NCBI GenBank assembly: GCA_965218715.1
Contig: CBDCLY010000013.1
Coordinates: 1-56,389, forward strand
Direction: 5' to 3'
Length of the DNA: 56,389 nt
Source: CBDCLY01 sp965218715
GTDB taxonomy: Bacteria > Bacteroidota > Bacteroidia > Flavobacteriales_E > Vicingaceae
Positions 1 through 8,024 of this stretch are shown one piece after another. Both the position numbers and the translations under genes were made by a program. Position 1 is the first letter of the stretch, and each line of letters opens with the position of its first letter. A model generated the notes under the pieces. The model was given only the letters and a program-made list of their open reading frames with translations. It was not told where the DNA came from and searched no databases.

Positions 1-2103
1 GCTCCCGTAGGGGGCAATTGTAATTGTACCATTTTCATTCGCAGCATAGTTCCCTGCAGCTCCACCAGAATCGTAAAGCTTTCCTAAACATTCTGTTTGC
101 GTAGGATTATTGGCATTGTTTAATCGAACCACACACAACAAGGTGCTGTCTACCACAATTTGGCTAACATTAGTAACGGAATCAATTCCGCAGAGTCCAC
201 CATCGGTTACTAGTTTCACATCGTACTGACCAAAGTTTTGGTAGGTATGACTTGGACTTCTTAAAGTACTTGTAGTTCCATCACCAAAGTCCCAAACATA
301 GGTTAATGCATTTACACTTTGATCTTGAAAACTAACAGAGAATGGTGCTTTACAATTTGCTGTATCTCCAACAAGGTAATCACTAATTACACCGTTAAAA
401 TAAACAGGGCCAACTCCAACCGCATGCCATGCATTGGTAACTGATTGCACTTGAGGGCTGCATTCTCCATACAAATCAACTGCCGATTTTATGGAATAAA
501 ATCGTGCATCATCGTAATCAGAAGTACGTGTTAAATAAACAGTTAGGTTTCTAAATGCAATTTTTGCAGCAGTATCGATGCCTAATGCAGTAACAGAATA
601 AGGATCGCCAATCCCATTTGTTCCATTGCCTCCAACACTTAATAAGTAAAACCATTTGTTTTGGACACCGGAATTTGAGTGCACTCCGCATTGGTCATTG
701 GCATTACTAGGAGTACATCCTACTACATTCGTCCAACTAGGGCCCAACCTTGTATCAGGATCGCCATAAGATCTAGGATTAGACATGGAGCGAATTGCGT
801 TCCCAATGTCTTCACCAATTAACCAATTGGCTCTATTGGGGCGAGAATAAAATTCTATTGCTGTTCCAAAAACATCACTAAAAGATTCATTCAATGCTCC
901 AGATTCAGATGCATAAACCAAATTGGCAGAGAAGGTTGTTAAACCGTGAGAAATTTCATGCCCGGCAATGTCTAATGAAACTAAAGGAGTAATAGACCCA
1001 CCATTACCATCGCCATAAGTCATTCTTTGTCCGTCCCAAAATGCATTTGCATAATTGGCAGAACCGTTTGACGGATCACTCGAGTGGATATAAGAATTCA
1101 ATACAAATCCATTGTTATTGATGCTGTTTCTTCCATGTTGGTTAAAGAAATACAGATAAGTTTGCTCTGCTCCCCAATGCGCATCTGTTGCATACTGATC
1201 TTTTTGAGCGTTGATGTTATTCCAGGTATTGTCATTATCTACAAAATCAGTTGCTGATCCATAATTGGTAGTTAAATTTAAATCGTAAGTATTTACCCCA
1301 CCACCATCTGAGGTTTGATTCAATGTAAATCGTGTTGATGTTGCAGAATCGACTGTAATTGATTGAGTACCACTGTAGGCGGTAATTGCCGTTCCAGGAA
1401 CATTAGCTGTATGAATTAGGTTGTTGTTGAATAAAACTTCACCAGTATTTGCATCAATGTAGATTTCAGAGCGGCTCATTGGTTGATGAGCATAGATGTT
1501 AAATCGATAAGCTAAACGATGTGCTTTCCCATCGAAGGATAATTCAGGGTCAATAAACACCAAATCACCCTTAGGCAAATATGTGGCATGCTTATCATTC
1601 ATTTCTCTTTTTAAGCCTGCCTCTTCTTCAGCAATCTCCCATTTGTACTGGCTAGCACCAATGCTGGATTTTGCTGCTTCTAAGGCTTGTGTTTCTGTTA
1701 AACTTGCTTGGTCCACCAATGGATATTGATCAATTAATCTACCATTCAAACTATGAATCTTCCCTTCTTTAGTATGCAAGAAAATTTGAGCAAGGGCAAC
1801 AGGCTTATCCAAATAGGTTTGGCGATACCTGTAATGCACCATTCCTGTAATGTCTTTTTCCGTTTTTTCAAGTACAAAACCAAAATCTTGTTTTCCTTTT
1901 AGGTAAGGCAATAGGACAGTTTCTAAATCCTCTATGAGCGGAAGTTGATTTTGGTCAAACCTCATGTAGCTAGGAATACTGGAATTTTCGAGACTGTAAT
2001 TTAATTCTATCGCTTGAGTTTTGGCATTTTGAGCCTGTACAGAATTGAACAATAGAACAGACACTAGGCTAAGGCCCAGTAGTTTAGGTAAGGGGTTTTT
2101 CAT
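1..2103 (-). CDS. Secreted M4 (thermolysin-like) zinc metalloprotease with PKD domain, 3' end beyond window
   Basis: The frame is open for 701 codons from the ATG at 2103 to base 1, so the C-terminus is missing. The first 25 residues form a signal peptide ending in QAQ. An FTP-type propeptide region follows. The catalytic domain carries HEISH (His382, Glu383, His386), the third zinc ligand Glu406 in NESFSD (24 residues after the first His, as in thermolysin), and the active-site His475 in GVHSNSG. A PKD domain (WDFGDGTT, roughly residues 590-650) comes next. The last visible stretch, with LYDSGG and GNY, looks like the start of a CUB domain. The likely role is degradation of extracellular protein. 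In this phylum such multidomain proteases are often exported by the type IX system, but the C-terminal sorting domain that would show this lies outside the window. The start is set by the signal peptide. Confidence 0.93.
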   Translation of the reverse strand, partial: MKNPLPKLLGLSLVSVLLFNSVQAQNAKTQAIELNYSLENSSIPSYMRFDQNQLPLIEDLETVLLPYLKGKQDFGFVLEKTEKDITGMVHYRYRQTYLDKPVALAQIFLHTKEGKIHSLNGRLIDQYPLVDQASLTETQALEAAKSSIGASQYKWEIAEEEAGLKREMNDKHATYLPKGDLVFIDPELSFDGKAHRLAYRFNIYAHQPMSRSEIYIDANTGEVLFNNNLIHTANVPGTAITAYSGTQSITVDSATSTRFTLNQTSDGGGVNTYDLNLTTNYGSATDFVDNDNTWNNINAQKDQYATDAHWGAEQTYLYFFNQHGRNSINNNGFVLNSYIHSSDPSNGSANYANAFWDGQRMTYGDGNGGSITPLVSLDIAGHEISHGLTTFSANLVYASESGALNESFSDVFGTAIEFYSRPNRANWLIGEDIGNAIRSMSNPRSYGDPDTRLGPSWTNVVGCTPSNANDQCGVHSNSGVQNKWFYLLSVGGNGTNGIGDPYSVTALGIDTAAKIAFRNLTVYLTRTSDYDDARFYSIKSAVDLYGECSPQVQSVTNAWHAVGVGPVYFNGVISDYLVGDTANCKAPFSVSFQDQSVNALTYVWDFGDGTTSTLRSPSHTYQNFGQYDVKLVTDGGLCGIDSVTNVSQIVVDSTLLCVVRLNNANNPTQTECLGKLYDSGGAAGNYAANENGTITIAPYGS

Positions 2104-2238
2104 GAAAGTATGTTAAACAATTTAGTTCACTAAATTAAGCATTAATAAGGTCAATTATTGGAGCCCAAATCATATTCTATTGATTGTCGTTAAGAAGACT
2201 TGAATCAAAAACAACTCGTATTGAAATAAGTTCATCTA

Positions 2239-2268
2239 TTGAATTGGGAAAGTGCTAAATTAGTTTTT
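2239..2268 (+). promoter_or_regulatory. Candidate Bacteroidota promoter of the Coq4-like gene
   Basis: TTG (2239-2241) lies 19 nt upstream of TAGTTTTT (2261-2268), one mismatch from the TAnnTTTG -7 element. The GTG start is 22 nt downstream. Confidence 0.35.
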
Positions 2269-2290
2269 CCAAAAACGAACAAAAAAATAA

Positions 2291-2725
2291 GTGAACACTG
2301 AGATTATTCTTAATGAAGCATTAATTCTTTTTCAAGAAAGGAATAAAAAAAACTTTTCGAAGAAGGAGCATTCAAATGAAGGAGACAAATTCTTAAAATG
2401 CCATGACATTGCGCATGTTGTATTTGGCTGCGACACAAGTTTATGTGGAGAAGGTTTAGTTAAGATTTGGACCATTTTTGGCTCTGACTTTCCTTTTTGG
2501 AAAATTGTAAATGGATATCAAGAAGCCAGTGCATATCAATTGTTTAGGATGTATAGCCTTAAACACTTTTTAAAAAATATTTTCAAATTGATTTGGCTTA
2601 GCCCAAAAGCCATTTTTCGAGCAAGGAGAATGGATAAAGCTTGGCCATTCATGGAATATCAGCCCTATCTTAATAAGACTTTGAAGGAGATTAGAATTGA
2701 ATTTAACATTTTGCCCATTGATTGA
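2291..2725 (+). CDS. Small protein with Coq4-type HDxxH-x11-E motif
   Basis: A 144-residue protein. Residues 38-42 read HDIAH and Glu54 follows exactly 11 residues later, which is the HDxxHx11E metal-binding signature of the Coq4 family. A gap-free hydrophobic/basic stretch (about residues 88-112) may contact a membrane. Coq4 acts in ubiquinone synthesis in eukaryotes and proteobacteria, but Bacteroidota normally make menaquinone, so the substrate here is unknown. The start is a GTG directly after an in-frame stop; no ATG exists before residue 87, so this start is forced unless an upstream indel hides another. It stands alone between a protease and comEC, convergent with comEC. The family call rests on the motif and general length only. 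Confidence 0.6.
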   Translation: MNTEIILNEALILFQERNKKNFSKKEHSNEGDKFLKCHDIAHVVFGCDTSLCGEGLVKIWTIFGSDFPFWKIVNGYQEASAYQLFRMYSLKHFLKNIFKLIWLSPKAIFRARRMDKAWPFMEYQPYLNKTLKEIRIEFNILPID

Positions 2726-2747
2726 AATGAAACATGTTTAGCAATTT

Positions 2748-4580
2748 TCATGGCTTATGCCAAGTAAACGTTTCAGCCTTCATGTCTAACTCAAATACTT
2801 GATCAATGTGTTTCAATATCATTTTATTTTCAGATTGATAAAGAAGTTTAGAGTGAGAACATTCTTTGCCAAATTCTTTCATTTCGAATGGATGAATTTC
2901 AGAATTACTTAAATAATTACGAATCCCATTGAGCTCCCAATCATTGAACGTTTTCTTTATTGCAAAAAAACAGACAGAATGTTTGGCACTTGGAAGCAGT
3001 AGCCAAGAAGTGTTATTTGCTATTAATTGGTGAGGTCTGACGTCAAGGTTTTGGTCAGAATAGACACTATGGCTCTGAACTGCAATAAGACCAATTAATG
3101 ACAAAACAAGAAAAAAAGAGAATCTCCTTTTTAAAGAAATGAAAAAGCATAGAATTAGCCCAATCAATACTATTTTCTCCAAGTGCTTAAATTCTTGTAT
3201 TTTGATACTCGAGTCTGGTAGTTCTGCAAAACCCACTGCCAAATGATCAAACATCATAAGTAGCCAATCGTAGATCTCAAACGCCTGAGATTGTGGCATC
3301 AAAAAACTTAGGATGCTTATGAATATTCCCCCAGAAATAAGTAAAAAAGCAAATGGAATGAACAACAAATTCACGATAAGAAAATAAGTTGGAAATTGAT
3401 GGAACACCAATATGTTAAATGGAATGGTAGCCATCTGGGCACCAAAAGAAACCAACAGGACATTAATTACATACTTTACTATTTTAGGCTTTTTTGGTAC
3501 AAAGTTTTGGCAAAATTGCATGAATAGAATGATGCCAGCAAGCGCTGAGTATGACAATTGAAAACTCAATTGAAATATAGATGATGGGTCAACAGTTAGA
3601 ATTAGAAAAGCTGAAACTATTATGGCATTCCACAGATTTGATTTAACCCCAAAATATGGACTAAGCAAATAAACCATTAACATTAAACTCGCCCTGAGTA
3701 CCGACGGACTTGCTCCTGTTATCCAAACGTATGAACCTAAGGTGCAAAGCATAAGAATTAGGTATAAATACCTTGCTCTTTTTTTTAAGGGCAAAAGAAG
3801 AAACTGAAGAATCATAAAAATCAAACCTACATGCAATCCTGAGACGGCCAAAAGGTGCATTGCTCCAATTCTTGAAAATGCATTCTTTTGTTGTGGACTC
3901 AATCGACTTTTGTCGCCCAGGATCAAGGCAGAAAAAATAGCAAGCGACTCTTTTTTTAAGCCATTCAGTTCCAAAGATCTTAATAGAAATTCTCTTTTGG
4001 AATATGCTAGTTGCTCTAAATTTAATTCTTTCCCAATTTTCTTTAAACCACTAACTTGGAAGATGCCTCCGACATCATTATTTTCTAAATATTTACCGTA
4101 ATTGAAACTTTGAAACATATCTGATTTAGGCAAAGGTTCAATTGAACCCCTTGCAATTACTAAATCACCAGGCATTAAGGTGCTGTCCTTAGTTTTAACC
4201 AAGACTTTTAAGCTTGTATTTTCATTTATCCTTTTACATTCAGCAAAATATCTTGAACCAGAATTATAGTCCGTAAGTTTCTTTAAAACCTGCAAATGGA
4301 CTAGCTTTTGCTCACTTTCATTTTTAAAAAAAACAGCATTTTTATTTTGATGACTCTTTGCCTGAACTATGCCAAGGAAACAAAATAGCAAAACGGGAAA
4401 AAATTTGAGGCGTTTAATTTTATTACTTAAAAGCCAAAAAATTAAGCTAAGAAAGATGAAAAAAACTGCTAATTCTTTTAGGCTTAAAGGAATATCAATG
4501 TCGAGTTTAAACCATAGTAAATAGCTTAAAACATAGGGCATTAATAGTCTAAGCAAGGGTGCCTGACTAATGGAAAACAT
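2748..4580 (-). CDS. comEC: ComEC/Rec2-family DNA uptake channel
   Basis: A polytopic membrane protein of 610 residues. The N-terminus has two or three membrane segments and then a soluble DUF4131-like stretch (about residues 75-190). The competence domain follows, with the family signature HLLAVSGLHVG at 242-252 and a run of membrane helices to about residue 500. In the family it forms the inner-membrane channel that takes single-stranded DNA into the cytoplasm. The C-terminal metallo-beta-lactamase-like nuclease domain found in longer ComEC proteins is not seen: there is no HxHxD motif in the last 110 residues. It is the last gene of the surE-lpxB operon, 39 nt after the spoIID-like gene. 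Confidence 0.92.
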   Translation of the reverse strand: MFSISQAPLLRLLMPYVLSYLLWFKLDIDIPLSLKELAVFFIFLSLIFWLLSNKIKRLKFFPVLLFCFLGIVQAKSHQNKNAVFFKNESEQKLVHLQVLKKLTDYNSGSRYFAECKRINENTSLKVLVKTKDSTLMPGDLVIARGSIEPLPKSDMFQSFNYGKYLENNDVGGIFQVSGLKKIGKELNLEQLAYSKREFLLRSLELNGLKKESLAIFSALILGDKSRLSPQQKNAFSRIGAMHLLAVSGLHVGLIFMILQFLLLPLKKRARYLYLILMLCTLGSYVWITGASPSVLRASLMLMVYLLSPYFGVKSNLWNAIIVSAFLILTVDPSSIFQLSFQLSYSALAGIILFMQFCQNFVPKKPKIVKYVINVLLVSFGAQMATIPFNILVFHQFPTYFLIVNLLFIPFAFLLISGGIFISILSFLMPQSQAFEIYDWLLMMFDHLAVGFAELPDSSIKIQEFKHLEKIVLIGLILCFFISLKRRFSFFLVLSLIGLIAVQSHSVYSDQNLDVRPHQLIANNTSWLLLPSAKHSVCFFAIKKTFNDWELNGIRNYLSNSEIHPFEMKEFGKECSHSKLLYQSENKMILKHIDQVFELDMKAETFTWHKP

Positions 4581-4619
4581 GGTAATGGTTTGGTTGGTAC
4601 TAGCCCGAAGGTAATAAGA

Positions 4620-5759
4620 TTATTCCTCTTTGAAAAAATCTAAGGCAGAAAGATCGATAATGTGTACCCCTCGATAATAGAAATGCAATATGTCTGAATA
4701 TGATTTTCCTTGGGCAGCCATTTCCATTGCACCAATCTGACATAAACCTACTCCATGCCCATAACCTCTGCCTTTCAACACAATCCTACCAGGTTTATGG
4801 TGCACATTAAAGTAGGCCGACCTTAATCTAAACTGATGTCTAATGTCTTCAAAACTAAGTCGGGAAGCGCTATGGGGAAAATAGACTTCCCTCAGTTCAT
4901 TGTTATAATTGTGCAGAAGTGAGTCATTATTGGATACCACTAAACGAGAAAGATAATTGTGCCATCGACTAGAATCAATTTCTTTTTCCCACTCAGCATT
5001 CTTTTTATTGAGGCAAAAAGTATCTCGAATTGACCTTAAATAATACAAAGATTTGGTCCAAACGTCTTCTGAATTAACGGTCTGACCGCCACAGCTTGAA
5101 TGAAATGCCGCAGTTATTAATTGGATATCACTATCTACTATTACCGCTCCTTTAGTTTGCATGGAGGCTTCAACAATATTGGAATAGAATGACTTTCCAT
5201 GATAAGCTTGGCAATGAACTTCATCACATAGATTAAAACCTTCATCCAAATGTTTATGGGTGTTTGACAAAGCATAAGTTCTGCAGATAATGGCTTGTAA
5301 TTTAAAATACTCCTTTGGAGGTCTTCTCCCTACCTCAGCCTCTACAACACCGGCTACATAATTGTCAAGATTAATGTTATTAATGAGCATTAGTTTTCCA
5401 GCTCGTACACTTATTTTTAAATTATCATCGAACCTTCTATCGATTTTCTTTCCTGATGCGGTCAATAATTTAAAATGATTGTACCAACCTGTTCCAATGA
5501 GATTTACCTTGCTAAAAACCCCTAGATTCTTCCCATTTTCTTGAACAAGGACCTTTCCCTCTTTAACGCTTACTTGAACAATGGATTGATTGTTAATTTC
5601 TTTGATTTTCCCTCGTTCTGTGAAAAGAACATATTTCCCCGCTCTAGGATGAAAATCAAATTGCTGAATGCTGTGAGACCTTAATACACCAATATTGATG
5701 AATTCGGCCGACAATTGAGAAAATAAAAAAGTAAAAAATATGAATAGTAAATACCTCAC
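4620..5759 (-). CDS. SpoIID/LytB-domain protein
   Basis: A 379-residue protein with a signal peptide (first 18 residues, cleavage near LSA-EF). The SpoIID domain covers roughly residues 130-365 and shows the typical blocks NYVAGVVEAEVG, RTYAL, SSCGGQTVNSEDVW and RGYGHGVGLCQIGA. SpoIID of Bacillus is a lytic transglycosylase acting on denuded glycan; LytB-type relatives enhance amidases. In a non-sporulating Bacteroidota cell a role in peptidoglycan remodelling is inferred. The ATG overlaps the lpxB stop by 4 nt (ATGA), so the two are translationally coupled. Confidence 0.88.
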   Translation of the reverse strand: MRYLLFIFFTFLFSQLSAEFINIGVLRSHSIQQFDFHPRAGKYVLFTERGKIKEINNQSIVQVSVKEGKVLVQENGKNLGVFSKVNLIGTGWYNHFKLLTASGKKIDRRFDDNLKISVRAGKLMLINNINLDNYVAGVVEAEVGRRPPKEYFKLQAIICRTYALSNTHKHLDEGFNLCDEVHCQAYHGKSFYSNIVEASMQTKGAVIVDSDIQLITAAFHSSCGGQTVNSEDVWTKSLYYLRSIRDTFCLNKKNAEWEKEIDSSRWHNYLSRLVVSNNDSLLHNYNNELREVYFPHSASRLSFEDIRHQFRLRSAYFNVHHKPGRIVLKGRGYGHGVGLCQIGAMEMAAQGKSYSDILHFYYRGVHIIDLSALDFFKEE

Positions 5760-6883
5760 CTTGAAATAAAATCAGACAAAATCAATTGAGCGGCTTTTTT
5801 GGAGGCTCCTCCTCCACCCAATTTTTTTATCAGTTGATCAAATTTATCAAGCATTGTGCCTCTATAATTTTTATCATTTAATAGTTTTCCCAATTCAATT
5901 CTTAATAAGTCTTCATTTAGCTCTTTTTGTATCAACTCTTTAAGCACCTCTTCATCCATTATAAGGTTTACAAGGGAAATGTACTTGATATCAAGTATTC
6001 TTTTTGCGATTCGATAGGAGATTGCATTCCCTTTATAACATACCACTTCTGGAGTTTTCAGTAGCGCAGTTTCTAATGTTGCGGTTCCTGAGGTGACCAT
6101 TGCAGCTTCTGCAATTTGCAATACGGAATAAGTGTCGCCCTCGTGTAATTTTACCAGAGGATAATTTGCTACAAAAGTTTCAAAATAAGCTTTACCTAAA
6201 CCAGGAGCAACTGCCAAAACGAAGGTATAATCAGAGAAGTGCTCAGTTTGTTTTAACATGACAGGCAACATCTTATTGATTTCTTGCTTTCTTGACCCAG
6301 GTAAAATAGCAATCACTTTTTCTTTTTCAATTCCAATATTGGATCTAAAAATAGAACGCTCTGATTCATTCAATACTTTATTTTCAATGGCATCAACAAG
6401 GGGGTGCCCCACATATTCAACCTCCATTCCATATTTTTCATAGAACGCTTTTTCAAAAGGCAATATCACCAACATTTTATCTACCGTTTTTTTCAGTTTA
6501 AAAACGCGGTTTTTCTTCCATGCCCATACTTGCGGAGATATGTAATAATAAACTGGAATGCCTTGCTTTTTTGCAAATTCCGCAATTCGCATGTTGAAGC
6601 CTGGATAATCCACTAGAATTAATGCGTCTGGCTGGTACTCAAGGATGTCTTTCTTGCATTGTTTAATGTTGCCCAATATCGTTTTAAGGTTCATTATTAC
6701 CTCTGCAAAACCCATAAAGGCCAAGTCTCGATAATGTTTTACAAGCTTAGCACCTTCAGCTTCCATCAAATCTCCTCCCCAAGCTCTGAATTCGCAGTGA
6801 TGCTCAATTGATTTCATCCCTTTCATTAGGTTCGAGGCATGCAGATCCCCAGAGGCTTCACCGGCAATGATGTAAAATTTCAT
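5756..6883 (-). CDS. lpxB: Lipid-A-disaccharide synthase
   Basis: A full-length 375-residue GT19 glycosyltransferase. It joins UDP-2,3-diacylglucosamine and lipid X to form the lipid A disaccharide at the inner face of the cytoplasmic membrane. Family blocks seen are GEASGDLHASNL near the N-terminus, DYPGFNMRIA, ISPQVWAWK, ILPGSRKQEI and TSGTATLE. It is embedded in the surE operon. Its ATG shares one base with the stop of the preceding small membrane protein (TAATG). Confidence 0.96.
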   Translation of the reverse strand: MKFYIIAGEASGDLHASNLMKGMKSIEHHCEFRAWGGDLMEAEGAKLVKHYRDLAFMGFAEVIMNLKTILGNIKQCKKDILEYQPDALILVDYPGFNMRIAEFAKKQGIPVYYYISPQVWAWKKNRVFKLKKTVDKMLVILPFEKAFYEKYGMEVEYVGHPLVDAIENKVLNESERSIFRSNIGIEKEKVIAILPGSRKQEINKMLPVMLKQTEHFSDYTFVLAVAPGLGKAYFETFVANYPLVKLHEGDTYSVLQIAEAAMVTSGTATLETALLKTPEVVCYKGNAISYRIAKRILDIKYISLVNLIMDEEVLKELIQKELNEDLLRIELGKLLNDKNYRGTMLDKFDQLIKKLGGGGASKKAAQLILSDFISR

Positions 6884-7188
6884 TAAAGTGTTCCTCCTTT
6901 TAACTTGACAATCATTACAACAAATGCTAAAATCAAAGTAGCCAATATTACTCCCCTTGCTGCTTTATCGTTTTTAGTTTGAAAAAACAAAAAGAAAGTA
7001 CCCAAGTTTACCACAGCGCAAAGGCTTAATAATTTTACCAAAACTGCTTGAAAGGCCATTTTTCTTAAAAAATCTGGCACGGTTAAATAGGCATAAGTTG
7101 AAAGGTAAAAAAGAAACATCACAACAAATGGCATGACGAAGCCAAAGATTAACCCTAACCATATTTTGTCAAATTTTCTAGTGCTCAT
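6883..7188 (-). CDS. Small membrane protein between surE and lpxB
   Basis: A 101-residue hydrophobic protein with three predicted membrane segments (about residues 12-34, 45-68 and 78-97) and short charged loops. I do not recognise a family. It overlaps surE by 11 nt and lpxB by 1 nt, so it is firmly part of the operon. The position suggests a role in envelope biogenesis, but nothing in the residues shows a function. Confidence 0.75.
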   Translation of the reverse strand: MSTRKFDKIWLGLIFGFVMPFVVMFLFYLSTYAYLTVPDFLRKMAFQAVLVKLLSLCAVVNLGTFFLFFQTKNDKAARGVILATLILAFVVMIVKLKGGTL

Positions 7189-7954
7189 TCTCCATTGATT
7201 TTAAATTCTTAATTGTTTCATATGCGGTAACGTCAAATTGCACAGGCACCACAGAAATATAATTTTGACTCAATGCCCACTCATCTGTGTCTTCAGACTC
7301 CACCTCTCGGTTAATGAACTTACCTGTTAGCCAATAATAGGAATTTCCTGAGGGGTCAAATCGTTCATCAAATTCTTCTTCCCACACGGCATTTGCTTGC
7401 CTACAAACGCGAATTCCCTTTATTAAGTCTTTTTCTACAGCAGGAAAATTCACATTTAGACAGGTGTATTTTTTTAAAGGATGTTTTAGGCTATGCCGAA
7501 TAATTTTTTCTACAGCATCTAATATTGGGCTAAAGTTGGCATCGATGCTAGAATTGCAAAGCGAAAATCCAATTGAGGGAATGCCTTCAATTGCGCCTTC
7601 AACAGCTGCTGACATTGTGCCTGAATAAATCACATTGATGGAAGAATTTGAACCATGATTTATCCCAGATAAGATCAAGTCTGGACTTTCGTCCAACACC
7701 TTAGAAGTAGCTATTTTAACACAATCTACAGGAGTTCCACTGCAACTATAGGCTTCTACTCCTTCCATTGGAAATGGAGACAATCTCAAGGTGGAATTCA
7801 TAGTTATAGCATGGCCCATACCTGATTGAGGACTGTTGGGTGCTACAACAACGATTCGATTGCTGACTTTCTTTGCGACTTTAATTAAATTTATTATTCC
7901 AGGCGCCGAAATGCCATCATCATTAGTAATAAGAATTAATGGATTTTCCTTCAT
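7178..7954 (-). CDS. surE: 5'/3'-nucleotidase SurE
   Basis: A 258-residue metal-dependent phosphatase acting on nucleoside monophosphates. The N-terminal NDDGISAPG (residues 11-19, with metal-binding Asp12 and Asp13), SGTPVDCVK and SGINHGSN blocks are all present. Length is normal for the family. The ATG at 7954 is the only usable start before the NDDG motif. A perfect -7 element ends only 4 nt before it, so the mRNA may be leaderless. It is the first gene of the surE - membrane protein - lpxB - spoIID-like - comEC operon. Confidence 0.95.
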   Translation of the reverse strand: MKENPLILITNDDGISAPGIINLIKVAKKVSNRIVVVAPNSPQSGMGHAITMNSTLRLSPFPMEGVEAYSCSGTPVDCVKIATSKVLDESPDLILSGINHGSNSSINVIYSGTMSAAVEGAIEGIPSIGFSLCNSSIDANFSPILDAVEKIIRHSLKHPLKKYTCLNVNFPAVEKDLIKGIRVCRQANAVWEEEFDERFDPSGNSYYWLTGKFINREVESEDTDEWALSQNYISVVPVQFDVTAYETIKNLKSMENEH

Positions 7955-7958
7955 GAAA

Positions 7959-7966
7959 CAAAAGTA
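7959..7966 (-). promoter_or_regulatory. -7 element TACTTTTG of the surE operon
   Basis: On the minus strand TACTTTTG matches the Bacteroidota -7 consensus TAnnTTTG exactly and lies 4 nt before the surE ATG. A TTTG lies 22 nt further upstream, inside the dnaK terminator hairpin, so the promoter and terminator overlap. Confidence 0.55.
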
Positions 7967-7969
7967 GAT

Positions 7970-8004
7970 AAAACAAAAAAGCCATCTTCAAAATTGAAGA
8001 TGGC
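7970..8004 (-). terminator. Rho-independent terminator of dnaK
   Basis: A perfect 10-bp stem, GCCATCTTCA (7981-7990) paired with TGAAGATGGC (7995-8004), with a 4-nt loop. On the minus strand it is followed by a run of six T, then GTTTT. It sits 20 nt after the dnaK stop. Confidence 0.9.
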
Positions 8005-8024
8005 TTTTATTTTGTGAGAGCAAT

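Noticed and set aside
3910..4101. Short plus-strand frame inside comEC
   Set aside because: Fully contained in a well supported gene on the other strand, no promoter or family match.
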